Position numbers and translations under genes: made by a program. Shown piece after piece: positions 1-5,649 of a stretch of DNA of 11,377 bases. The stretch comes from an uncultured Sporolactobacillus sp. GTDB lineage: Bacteria; Bacillota; Bacilli; Bacillales; Sporolactobacillaceae. The DNA lies in assembly GCA_900543345.1 (NCBI GenBank), contig UQRJ01000068.1:1-11377 (forward strand), written 5' to 3'. The stretch's first letter is position 1. Each line of letters opens with the position of its first letter. The notes under the pieces are model-generated. The model made no database searches and was not told where the DNA came from. It worked only from the letters and a program-made list of their open reading frames with translations.

Positions 1-47
1 GAGATGTCTTAGGGTCTCGTGGGCTCGGAGATGTGTATAAGAGACAG
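1..47. other. Illumina Nextera adapter plus index (artefact)
   Basis: This is not genomic sequence. Positions 29-47 are the 19-base Tn5 mosaic end used in Nextera libraries, and 14-28 read GTCTCGTGGGCTCGG, the Nextera i7-side adapter. Positions 6-13 (GTCTTAGG) sit where the eight-base i7 index belongs, and 1-5 (GAGAT) match the end of the P7 primer. Any reading frame that starts here with the residues MYKRQ is a fusion between adapter and genome. Recognition rests on memory of the published adapter design. Confidence 0.98.
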
Positions 48-254
48 ATTCTACACTTTGACGCGCAGGAACTCACGGTGATCAGCGATCAAAGAGATTG
101 GCAGGAAGGGCAAAACATCTATTTTGGCTTTGACCAGCGAAAAATGTATCTATTCGATCGGGAGACGACGAATACGATCGGATTTCCCGATCGCGGAAAA
201 TATGACTCCGTCGTTGCGCTTTCACGTACCGACGGAGTGGTTAGCGATCATTGA
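48..254 (+). CDS. ABC transporter ATP-binding protein, C-terminal tail only (partial)
   Basis: Only the last 68 residues are present, because the 5' part is replaced by adapter at 47/48; no start codon is visible. The tail resembles the C-terminal TOBE-type domain of sugar or glycerol-phosphate importer ATPases (UgpC/MsmX/MalK group). The recognisable part is QNIYFGFDQRKMYLFDRETT, where a G-F-D turn is followed by a short strand and an F-D-x-E-T loop, as in the terminal beta-barrel of these ATPases. None of the Walker A, signature or Walker B motifs are in the window, so the ATPase call rests on this tail alone. It ends at TGA 252-254, 34 bases before the phosphoesterase gene on the same strand, so the two may be co-transcribed. 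Substrate unknown. Confidence 0.65.
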   Translation: MLHFDAQELTVISDQRDWQEGQNIYFGFDQRKMYLFDRETTNTIGFPDRGKYDSVVALSRTDGVVSDH

Positions 255-288
255 TTGGGCAATCCATTCAGCGAGGAGCATGAGGACA

Positions 289-1122
289 ATGGAAAAGGAA
301 ATTAAATTTATTCATCTCTCAGACATTCATCTGACGCCCGCAGACGGAAAAAATATTTATCAAATGGGCATTGATCGGACAAAGAAGTTTCGTGCGGTAT
401 TCGCCGATATCGTCCGGCGTGACTTGCGGCCCGACTTTTTTCTGATCAGCGGCGACTTGATTCATGAAGGAACTGCCGCCGACTATCGTGAATTGAAAGC
501 AATGATCGAATCGGAAAAAAAGCGGCTCGGCGTTCCGGGTTTTGTTTGCCTCGGCAATCATGATAATCGCCGGGCTTTTTGGGAGGGCTTCAAAAATTGT
601 CCCAATCAACCGGAGGAACGCGAGTATTACTATTCGACAATGATCGGCGCGTTCCGCCTAATTGCGCTCGACAGTAAGCAAGTCGGCCGCGAGGAGGGGA
701 GGATTTCCGACAAGCAACTGGCCTGGCTTGAGAATCAGCTGAAACGGCCGGCCGCATTGGGTACCGTGATCATGCTGCACCATCCGCTGAATTGTGCGCC
801 GTTCCATCTGATGAAATACAGTATCCTGCAGAATACCGACCATCTGGCCACTGTCCTCCGTGGTACGGATGTTTTAGCCGTCCTCAGCGGGCATGTTCAT
901 TTTTATGCCAATTATCAGGTAGCGGGCATTCTGAATTCGGTGGTCACCGCCGTTTCCTATGGTATTGACTGCACACGCCCGGATCGACATCCGTTCATCG
1001 ACGACAGCGGCTATCAACTGGTGACGATTCGTGACGCTCAGGTAATGACTCAGCAATGGTCGCTGGCCTCCGCTAAGACGGTCCGCTATGTGCTGAAACT
1101 GCCGGAAGAGTCAATAAACTAA
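289..1122 (+). CDS. Calcineurin-like metallophosphoesterase (Icc/CpdA/GpdQ-like)
   Basis: The 277-residue product is a cytoplasmic binuclear-metal phosphoesterase. All metal-ligand motifs are present in order: D12-x-H14 (SDIH), G55-D56, G89-N-H-D92, H164-H165 and G201-H-V-H204. Length and motif layout fit class III cyclic-nucleotide or glycerophosphodiester phosphodiesterases; no signal peptide is seen. I chose ATG 289 because the GAGGAG at 273-278 lies ten bases upstream; ATG 280 is in frame but only one base from that site, and the open frame extends further back to 124 without a better start. The gene follows the ABC ATPase tail by 34 bases. If that importer takes up glycerophosphodiesters, this enzyme could hydrolyse them after uptake, but that is inference. 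cAMP or another phosphodiester is equally possible, and the substrate cannot be read from the sequence. Confidence 0.9.
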   Translation: MEKEIKFIHLSDIHLTPADGKNIYQMGIDRTKKFRAVFADIVRRDLRPDFFLISGDLIHEGTAADYRELKAMIESEKKRLGVPGFVCLGNHDNRRAFWEGFKNCPNQPEEREYYYSTMIGAFRLIALDSKQVGREEGRISDKQLAWLENQLKRPAALGTVIMLHHPLNCAPFHLMKYSILQNTDHLATVLRGTDVLAVLSGHVHFYANYQVAGILNSVVTAVSYGIDCTRPDRHPFIDDSGYQLVTIRDAQVMTQQWSLASAKTVRYVLKLPEESIN

Positions 1123-1181
1123 CGACAAGCAAAAATTCGTGTTAGGAAGACGAAAAAGTTTTTTTGCCCCCTTGTTTTTTA

Positions 1182-1233
1182 GCCAGGTAAACTCACTTCA
1201 TGATGTCGGTGATTTTGCCTGGCATTTTATTGT
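1182..1233 (+). terminator. Probable terminator of the phosphoesterase transcript
   Basis: The arms GCCAGGTAAA (1182-1191) and TTTGCCTGGC (1214-1223) pair with one G-U wobble. After a C/T mismatch, TCAC/GTGA (1193-1196, 1209-1212) extends the stem around a 12-base loop. ATTTTATTGTT follows, a U-rich but interrupted tail, so termination may be imperfect. The opposite strand has A-rich sequence after the hairpin, so it should act only in the plus direction. Confidence 0.6.
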
Positions 1234-1280
1234 TCCCTGTCAGTCTTTTTCGATGGATGAGATGGCGCTGGGACCAATAA

Positions 1281-1354
1281 ATATAAAAAAACATGATACG
1301 ACATGCTAAACGGAAAACAAGGGATACAACATTTCCGTTCGCCTACGTATCATG
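1281..1354 (-). terminator. Rho-independent terminator of the pnt operon
   Basis: Read on the minus strand, the outer arms 1346-1354 and 1292-1300 pair perfectly (CATGATACG with CGTATCATG), and an inner perfect 8-bp pair joins 1332-1339 with 1309-1316 (AACGGAAA with TTTCCGTT). A short asymmetric internal loop separates the two stems. Seven Ts and a further T/A-rich stretch follow immediately (complement of 1281-1291). It lies 35 bases past the pntB stop and faces the phosphoesterase terminator. Confidence 0.85.
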
Positions 1355-1380
1355 AGGACCTGCGGATAAAATCACTGCAT

Positions 1381-1398
1381 TACAAGTACTACAAGTAC
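1381..1398 (-). repeat. Perfect 9-bp tandem duplication at the end of pntB
   Basis: TACAAGTAC occurs twice in a row (1381-1389 and 1390-1398). Read as coding strand, the gene ends TAC-TTG-TAG and is followed by TAC-TTG-TAA, so the last two sense codons and the stop are repeated in frame and give two successive stops. Confidence 0.8.
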
Positions 1399-2795
1399 TC
1401 TTTTGCAGCTGCGATGATTTCTTTTACACCCTTTTTCGCATCGGCAAACAGCATGCTGGTTTTCGGATTGGCAAATAGTGGGTTTTGCACGCCGGCATAG
1501 CCGGTATGCAGCGAACGTTTGATGACGACGATTGACTTCGATTGGTCAACGTTCAAAATCGGCATTCCCGAAATGACCGTTCCTTTTTCCCGGGCCAGCG
1601 GATTGGTCACGTCATTGGCGCCGATGACCAGCGACACGTCGGTAGCCTCGAACATTGAGTTTGCGTCCTCAAGCTGTTTCATCTGTTCGTAAGGGACATT
1701 GACATCCGCCAGTAACACGTTCATATGACCTGGCATCCGGCCGGCAACCGGATGAATGGCATAATTGACGTCGATGCCATGGTCACTCAACAATTTAGCG
1801 AGTTCGGCGACTTCATGCTGCGCTTGGGCGGCGGCTAATCCGTAACCCGGAACGATCATCACGTGATGGGCATAGGCCAACTGAAGGCCGACATCGTCCG
1901 CTGTCGTTTTTTTTACGTTGACAGCCGTCTGGTCGCTCGCGGCAGCGGCCGGTGCCGCTCCGAACCCGCCGGCCATGATTTTGGCTACCGAGCGGTTCAT
2001 GGCTTCGGCCATTTGCAGTGTTAAAATCGTACCGGCGGCGCCAACCAGCGCGCCGGCGATAATCAAGACCTGGTTGTTAATAACGAAGCCGGCAAAGGCA
2101 ACGGCCAACCCGGTAAAAGCGTTCAGTAAAGAAACGACAACCGGCATGTCTGCGCCGCCGATCGGCAGCGCCATCAGCAGTCCGAAAGCCAGACTGGCGA
2201 TCAGGCAAATATATAGATACACAATCGCATTTGGCGAAGCCATCATGAAACCGGCGGCCCCGACAATGGCGATGATCGCCATGATGTTCAGTAACCGGCT
2301 CCCGGTGAATGTCATCGGTTTTCCCGGCAGACGGCCCGATAGTTTGCCCGTTGCGACGAGTGATCCGGAAAAAGTAATACCGCCGATCAGCACATCGAGG
2401 ACAACGGGTAAAGAAAAAGCGAGCGGGAGAGCGCTGCCGGAGATGGCTTTCGTATAATCGAAAATGCCGATTGTCGCGGCCGCTCCGCCGCCGACGGCGT
2501 TGAACAAGCTGACCAGTTGCGGAACGTTCGTCATCGGCACCGTACGGGCACGATGAATGCCGTAAGCCGCCCCAAGCAATAACCCGATCAGCAAAACAAG
2601 CAACCCCGCCGCGGTCATACGATGTTCTGCCGCGAGCTGAACGATAATCATGATCACGGCAAGGATCATGCCGACAGCGGACAGGCCGTTGCCGCGCCGC
2701 GCGGTTTTTGGCGAGCGCATCAAATGAACGCCGATCACGTAGCACACGGCGCAAATGAGATAAACGAGTGAGGAGGCGGTTTGCAATGCGGTCAT
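1389..2795 (-). CDS. pntB: NAD(P) transhydrogenase subunit beta
   Basis: The 468-residue inner-membrane subunit carries most of the proton channel (domain II) and the NADP(H)-binding domain III. Hydrophobic segments fill roughly residues 5-275. Conserved membrane motifs include MTNVPQLVSLFNAVGGG (88-104) and GGADMPVVVSLLNA (213-226, with D216 at the conserved acidic position). An alanine-rich linker at 279-286 leads to domain III, which has GYGLAAAQAQH (317-327), HPVAGRMPGHMNVLL (348-362), GANDVTNP (392-399), GMPI (410-413), KRS (426-428) and GYAGV (432-436). The position of the E. coli His91 channel residue is N99 here. The start ATG overlaps the pntAB stop (ATGA), with AGGAAGG nine bases upstream. 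Length and motifs indicate an intact enzyme. Confidence 0.97.
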   Translation of the reverse strand: MTALQTASSLVYLICAVCYVIGVHLMRSPKTARRGNGLSAVGMILAVIMIIVQLAAEHRMTAAGLLVLLIGLLLGAAYGIHRARTVPMTNVPQLVSLFNAVGGGAAATIGIFDYTKAISGSALPLAFSLPVVLDVLIGGITFSGSLVATGKLSGRLPGKPMTFTGSRLLNIMAIIAIVGAAGFMMASPNAIVYLYICLIASLAFGLLMALPIGGADMPVVVSLLNAFTGLAVAFAGFVINNQVLIIAGALVGAAGTILTLQMAEAMNRSVAKIMAGGFGAAPAAAASDQTAVNVKKTTADDVGLQLAYAHHVMIVPGYGLAAAQAQHEVAELAKLLSDHGIDVNYAIHPVAGRMPGHMNVLLADVNVPYEQMKQLEDANSMFEATDVSLVIGANDVTNPLAREKGTVISGMPILNVDQSKSIVVIKRSLHTGYAGVQNPLFANPKTSMLFADAKKGVKEIIAAAKEYL

Positions 2796-3097
2796 TCTGA
2801 ATCGCCTTCCTCGTGTTTTTTACGATTAAACATACCGAGCATTCGGTCGGTGACGGTGTAACCGCCGGCCACATTAATGGCGGCAAAAAGCGCTGTCAGA
2901 AATGCTAGAATATAGAGATACCAATGATCTGCTTCGGCAGCAATGACGAATGCACCGATGACGACGACGCCGTGGATGGCGTTGGCACCGGACATCATCG
3001 GTGTTTGCAGTGTCGGGGGAATCTTACTCATGACCTCAAAACCGACCAGTAAGCTCAAGACGAAAATAGCTATATTGGTAAATAATAGTTGACTCAT
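2792..3097 (-). CDS. pntAB: NAD(P) transhydrogenase subunit alpha-2 (membrane part)
   Basis: The 101-residue membrane protein is the separate alpha-2 subunit of three-gene transhydrogenases, which is fused to alpha-1 in E. coli. Three hydrophobic segments are visible (about 6-22, 37-54 and 58-77). The family core is M23-SKIPPTLQTPMMSGANAIHG-V44, ending in a short charged tail (NRKKHEEGDSE). H42 within N-A-I-H-G matches the channel histidine described for the Thermus alpha-2 subunit, which fits the asparagine at the usual histidine position in PntB. I chose the ATG at 3095-3097 because GGAAGGTG lies just upstream and homologues begin MxxLL; an upstream in-frame ATG at 3116-3118 would put pntAB's ribosome site inside the coding region. 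The gap to pntAA is 27 bases, and the downstream end overlaps pntB by four. Confidence 0.95.
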   Translation of the reverse strand: MSQLLFTNIAIFVLSLLVGFEVMSKIPPTLQTPMMSGANAIHGVVVIGAFVIAAEADHWYLYILAFLTALFAAINVAGGYTVTDRMLGMFNRKKHEEGDSE

Positions 3098-3124
3098 TGA
3101 TAAACACCTTCCTTGCAAACGACT

Positions 3125-4312
3125 TTATTTTGTCGGTTGATCCGGTGTAACTTTCTCCTGTTCTGCCGGTTGCCGTATCGGCAAGTGCATTGCCTGACGC
3201 AAGCGATTGGAAACGACGGTTCCGCCATGCGTCGCCGTTAACTCGCTTAAGACGTCGTCATGCAAATCCAGTCGCAGGGCACCGTCTTTGATGATGTTGT
3301 CGAGAACCGCTTGCACATTTCGTGCATACATTGACGAAGCAGCGTTTGGAAGTTGAGCGGCGGCGTTACCCGCTCCGATTATCTGCACGCCGTTCTCGTT
3401 GCTTAAAATCCGGTCCGGCTGCGAACCGGCAACGTTTCCGCCGAGTTCACTGGCACCCAGATCGACAAAAATGGTTCCCGGTGCCGCATCCGCAATGCAT
3501 GTCTGCGTTACGAGCAGCGGCGGCTTCCGTCCGGGCACCCGGGCGGTCGTAATGATAATATCGTTTTGACCAATAAAATCGGCTAGTTCGCGTTGCTGCT
3601 TGGCCTGCTCTTGCGGAGTCAAAGCACGCGCATAGCCGCCTCGGCCCTCAGCCGATACTGAACTGGTTAAAAAAACTGCTCCGAGCGATTCGACCTCGCC
3701 TCTTGAAGTCGGCCGGATGTCGTATCCCGAAACGATCGCTCCCAGCCGTTTCGCCGTAGCAATTGCCTGCAGCCCGGCGATACCGGTTCCTAATACAAGT
3801 ACCTTTGCCGGTTTGGCGGTTCCGGCCGCGGTAATCATCATTGGCAGATATCTGCTGAAGTGATCCGCTGCCATTAATACGGCTTTGTAACCGAGGGCGG
3901 CGGCTTGCGAGCTCAACGCGTCCATTGTCTGTGCCCGGGAGAGGGTTCGGGGAAGCAACTCGAAGGATAACGAAGTGATTTTTTGCTTGACCAATTTTTT
4001 AACACTGTCGGGATTGACAAGCAGCGACAGTAAGCCGATCATCACTTGACCGTTTTTGAACTGGGTCAACGTTTCTTCGTCCGGTCGATTGATGACGGTG
4101 ATGACGTCCGAGCGGCGGATGACTTCCTCTCGGGTGACGATTTTGGCGCCTGCCGCTTCATAAGCCCGGTCGGGTAGAAAAGCTTTGCGCCCGGCCCCAT
4201 TCTCAATGAACACACTGTATTTCCTTTTTACCAACCGTTTGACGACTTCGGGCGTTAGCGCTACGCGCTTCTCTTTTTCGGTTTCTTTTAGCGCCCCGAT
4301 GACAACTGACAT
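3125..4312 (-). CDS. pntAA: NAD(P) transhydrogenase subunit alpha-1 (NAD(H)-binding)
   Basis: The 395-residue soluble subunit binds NAD(H) and exchanges hydride with NADP(H) held by PntB domain III on the cytoplasmic face. It shares the alanine-dehydrogenase fold. The N-terminus carries the family signature GALKETEKEKRVALTPE (6-22). Next comes the nucleotide-contact loop SRAQTMDALSSQA (125-137, with Q128, D131 and S134 at expected positions), then the Rossmann motif GTGIAG (175-180) with D198 ending the second strand. TTARVPGRKPP (255-265) and VDLGASELGGN (283-293) follow. There is no membrane segment, as expected when alpha-2 is separate. The last 15 or so residues are a hydrophilic tail. 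The start is clear: AGGAGG at 4322-4327 precedes ATG by nine bases. This is the first gene of the pnt operon. Confidence 0.97.
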   Translation of the reverse strand: MSVVIGALKETEKEKRVALTPEVVKRLVKRKYSVFIENGAGRKAFLPDRAYEAAGAKIVTREEVIRRSDVITVINRPDEETLTQFKNGQVMIGLLSLLVNPDSVKKLVKQKITSLSFELLPRTLSRAQTMDALSSQAAALGYKAVLMAADHFSRYLPMMITAAGTAKPAKVLVLGTGIAGLQAIATAKRLGAIVSGYDIRPTSRGEVESLGAVFLTSSVSAEGRGGYARALTPQEQAKQQRELADFIGQNDIIITTARVPGRKPPLLVTQTCIADAAPGTIFVDLGASELGGNVAGSQPDRILSNENGVQIIGAGNAAAQLPNAASSMYARNVQAVLDNIIKDGALRLDLHDDVLSELTATHGGTVVSNRLRQAMHLPIRQPAEQEKVTPDQPTK

Positions 4313-4357
4313 GTTTCAATTCCTCCTCTGAAAGGATAAGAAATCGCTTTCATAATT

Positions 4358-4386
4358 ATTGTAAAACGTGGGATAGGAATGCGCAA
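4358..4386 (-). promoter_or_regulatory. Candidate sigma-A promoter of pntAA-pntAB-pntB
   Basis: On the minus strand, TTGCGC (complement of 4381-4386) and TACAAT (complement of 4358-4363) are separated by 17 bases. The -10 matches five of six consensus bases and the -35 only three, which suggests a weak or activator-assisted promoter. Transcription would start near 4350, leaving a leader of roughly 38 bases with the AGGAGG ribosome site. Confidence 0.5.
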
Positions 4387-4400
4387 TCAATGCGATTGAT
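4386..4400. promoter_or_regulatory. Perfect palindrome at the pnt -35, candidate operator
   Basis: ATCAAT-GCG-ATTGAT is a perfect inverted repeat with six-base arms and a three-base centre. It touches the upstream edge of the proposed pnt -35. The position suits either an activator bound next to polymerase or a repressor that blocks it. I do not recognise a specific regulator's site. Confidence 0.45.
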
Positions 4401-4401
4401 G

Positions 4402-4620
4402 AAATAAACAGATTGATAGTAGTCAATACAACAGAAGAAATGATAGAATAGCGATCCGGCCATGTCCCTGGTAAGTTAGTTGGCTGCATCGCGGACGATG
4501 TTGCGATCGCTTTTACTCATAAAGACGATCCATTAATTGTTGCGTGAGCTCTGCTCTTAAGCAGCCGCTCATTTCAGCGAATGAATGCTAGGTGGCTGGC
4601 ATTAGGCGCGAATGGGTGAA
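4402..4620. other. Non-coding stretch between divergent pnt and padR units
   Basis: I see no gene here. It holds short hairpins: CATCG/CGATG at 4487-4491 and 4496-4500; CTGCT/AGCAG at 4551-4555 and 4560-4564, with outer GAG/CTC at 4546-4548 and 4568-4570; and TCATT/AATGA around 4569-4584. None is followed by a U-tract. An imperfect 13-14 base direct repeat (TAGTTGGCTGCAT at 4477-4489, TAGGTGGCTGGCAT at 4589-4602) is also present. I recognise no riboswitch or T-box core. Confidence 0.4.
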
Positions 4621-4636
4621 AAATTTGCCGACTATA

Positions 4637-4665
4637 TTGTATTAATCAGTACTGTGCATTATACT
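4637..4665 (+). promoter_or_regulatory. Sigma-A promoter of the padR-HAAS-DUF4097 operon
   Basis: TTGTAT (4637-4642) and TATACT (4660-4665) lie 17 bases apart, each close to consensus. The start point would be near 4672, giving a leader of about 98 bases. The spacer contains the 8-bp palindrome CAGTACTG (4647-4654). Its half-site TCAGTA recurs in the inverted repeat downstream. Confidence 0.65.
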
Positions 4666-4709
4666 ATTTATATGTGGTTGAAAAGAAACGAAAGGACTAG
4701 TCAGCCGAC

Positions 4710-4728
4710 TACTGATCATTATTCAGTA
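4710..4728. promoter_or_regulatory. Inverted repeat, candidate PadR operator
   Basis: TACTGA (4710-4715) and TCAGTA (4723-4728) form a perfect six-base inverted repeat with a seven-base AT-rich spacer, in the leader about 40 bases after the likely start point. The same half-site occurs in the promoter spacer (TCAGTACTG at 4646-4654). PadR proteins usually repress their own operons through AT-rich dyads of this size, so autoregulation is a reasonable inference. Confidence 0.45.
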
Positions 4729-4769
4729 ATACATATCGATCAATTTTTGCACATGAGGATGTGACCAAG

Positions 4770-5096
4770 ATGAATGTGCAATTTAAAAAAGGGGTTCTGG
4801 AACTGTGTGCTCTGATCCTGATCGCGGGCAAGGATCAGTATGGTTATGAACTTGCTCAACATATTTCGGCCAAGATTGAGATTGCAGAAGGGACACTCTA
4901 TCCGCTGCTTCGGCGCTTGACGCGGGAAGGCTACTTATCGACGTATCTCAGTGAATCTACAGAGGGGCCGCCAAGAAAATATTACGCGATCACCGAACGA
5001 GGTGAATCCTACATGAAGGCGTTGATGCGCGAATGGATGCAGTTTTCCAAAGCGGTCGATCAGTTTATCAAAGAGAGGGGGCAGCAAGATGGATAA
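4770..5096 (+). CDS. PadR-family transcriptional regulator (short form)
   Basis: The 108-residue product is a dimeric winged-helix DNA-binding repressor of the short PadR type. Residues 1-60 hold the family pattern: FKKGVLELC at 5-13, Y24-G-Y-E-L, the recognition-helix region GTLYPLLRRLTREGYL at 41-56, then the wing GPPRKYYAITERG (66-78). A C-terminal amphipathic helix (79-105) probably serves dimerisation. I chose ATG 4770, since family members begin MNxQFKKGV and GAGG at 4755-4758 is about eleven bases upstream; the in-frame GTG at 4761 lies too close to that site. The end overlaps the next gene by eight bases, so the two are translationally coupled. Its likely targets are its own operon of envelope genes; the inducing signal is unknown. 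Confidence 0.94.
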   Translation: MNVQFKKGVLELCALILIAGKDQYGYELAQHISAKIEIAEGTLYPLLRRLTREGYLSTYLSESTEGPPRKYYAITERGESYMKALMREWMQFSKAVDQFIKERGQQDG

Positions 5097-5649
5097 AAAT
5101 GAATTTCTGCGACAACTTGATCGACTGCTCCATCAGATACCGACAAGGGACCGCCGGGAGATCCTTCATGATCTTGACGAACATTTCACGATTGGTTTCA
5201 ATGCCGGGAAAACGGATCAGGAGATCATCAATGAACTCGGAGATCCGCATGCCATTGCCGAAGAGGCATTGACGGATTATCGGGCAACCGATTCGAATCA
5301 GCCGCCTCCTGAGGAGAACCTCACACGTCAGATTCTGGTCGGCACCGGCATGTTCTTCTTCAATCTGATTGTTGTCCTTGGACCCTTTGTGGGAATCATA
5401 TCGGCTTATATTGGACTGTGCGTTGTACCGGCTGTTTTTATCATCACCCCGTTTTTTTCGCTGGTCCTGCTGTTTCAGCCTGATGAGGATGCCTTCCTGT
5501 TTACTTTTTTTTCAGCGCTGTTTCTTTGCGGTTTCGGCATTCTGCTGGGCGTTGCGATGATTTTTATCGGAAAATGCCTCTGGGGGTTGTTTGTTCGCTA
5601 TCTTCAGTTCAATATCGATGTGATTAAAGGGAGGAAGCGTGAGCAATGA
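5089..5649 (+). CDS. HAAS/DUF1700 domain membrane protein
   Basis: This 186-residue protein starts with an alpha-helical HAAS-type domain (about 1-66): M-D-K-N-E-F-L-x-x-L, then an I-P-x-x-D-R-R-E-I-L-x-D-L-D-E-H-F segment and EIINELGDPHAIAEE. A proline-rich link (71-73) leads to about three transmembrane segments (82-107, 108-130, 136-165) and a basic tail. HAAS proteins are routinely encoded right after PadR regulators in Bacillota and are thought to pass signals or control downstream surface proteins; the mechanism is not established. ATG 5089 lies inside the padR end, behind a GAGAGGGGG ribosome site. The stop overlaps the next start (ATGA). It appears intact. Confidence 0.9.
   Translation: MDKNEFLRQLDRLLHQIPTRDRREILHDLDEHFTIGFNAGKTDQEIINELGDPHAIAEEALTDYRATDSNQPPPEENLTRQILVGTGMFFFNLIVVLGPFVGIISAYIGLCVVPAVFIITPFFSLVLLFQPDEDAFLFTFFSALFLCGFGILLGVAMIFIGKCLWGLFVRYLQFNIDVIKGRKREQ

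Noticed and set aside
29..47. Tn5/IS50 mosaic end as a mobile element, paired with 11331-11349 as terminal inverted repeats
   Set aside because: Both copies are embedded in Nextera i7/i5 adapter and index sequence at the contig ends, so they are library artefacts.
124..288. N-terminal extension of the phosphoesterase frame
   Set aside because: It overlaps the ABC ATPase tail, has no ribosome site, and the family starts at the EIKFIHLSDIH region.
1918..2457. Plus-strand 179-codon open frame inside pntB
   Set aside because: It lies antisense to a well-supported gene, has alanine/proline-rich shadow composition and no ribosome site.
2077..2886. Minus-strand 269-codon open frame overlapping pntB and pntAB
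   Set aside because: It is an arginine-rich out-of-frame shadow of two recognised transhydrogenase genes.
4402..4620. Riboswitch or T-box leader before the padR operon
   Set aside because: The hairpins lie upstream of the proposed promoter, no T-box or riboswitch core motif was recognised, and no U-tract follows.
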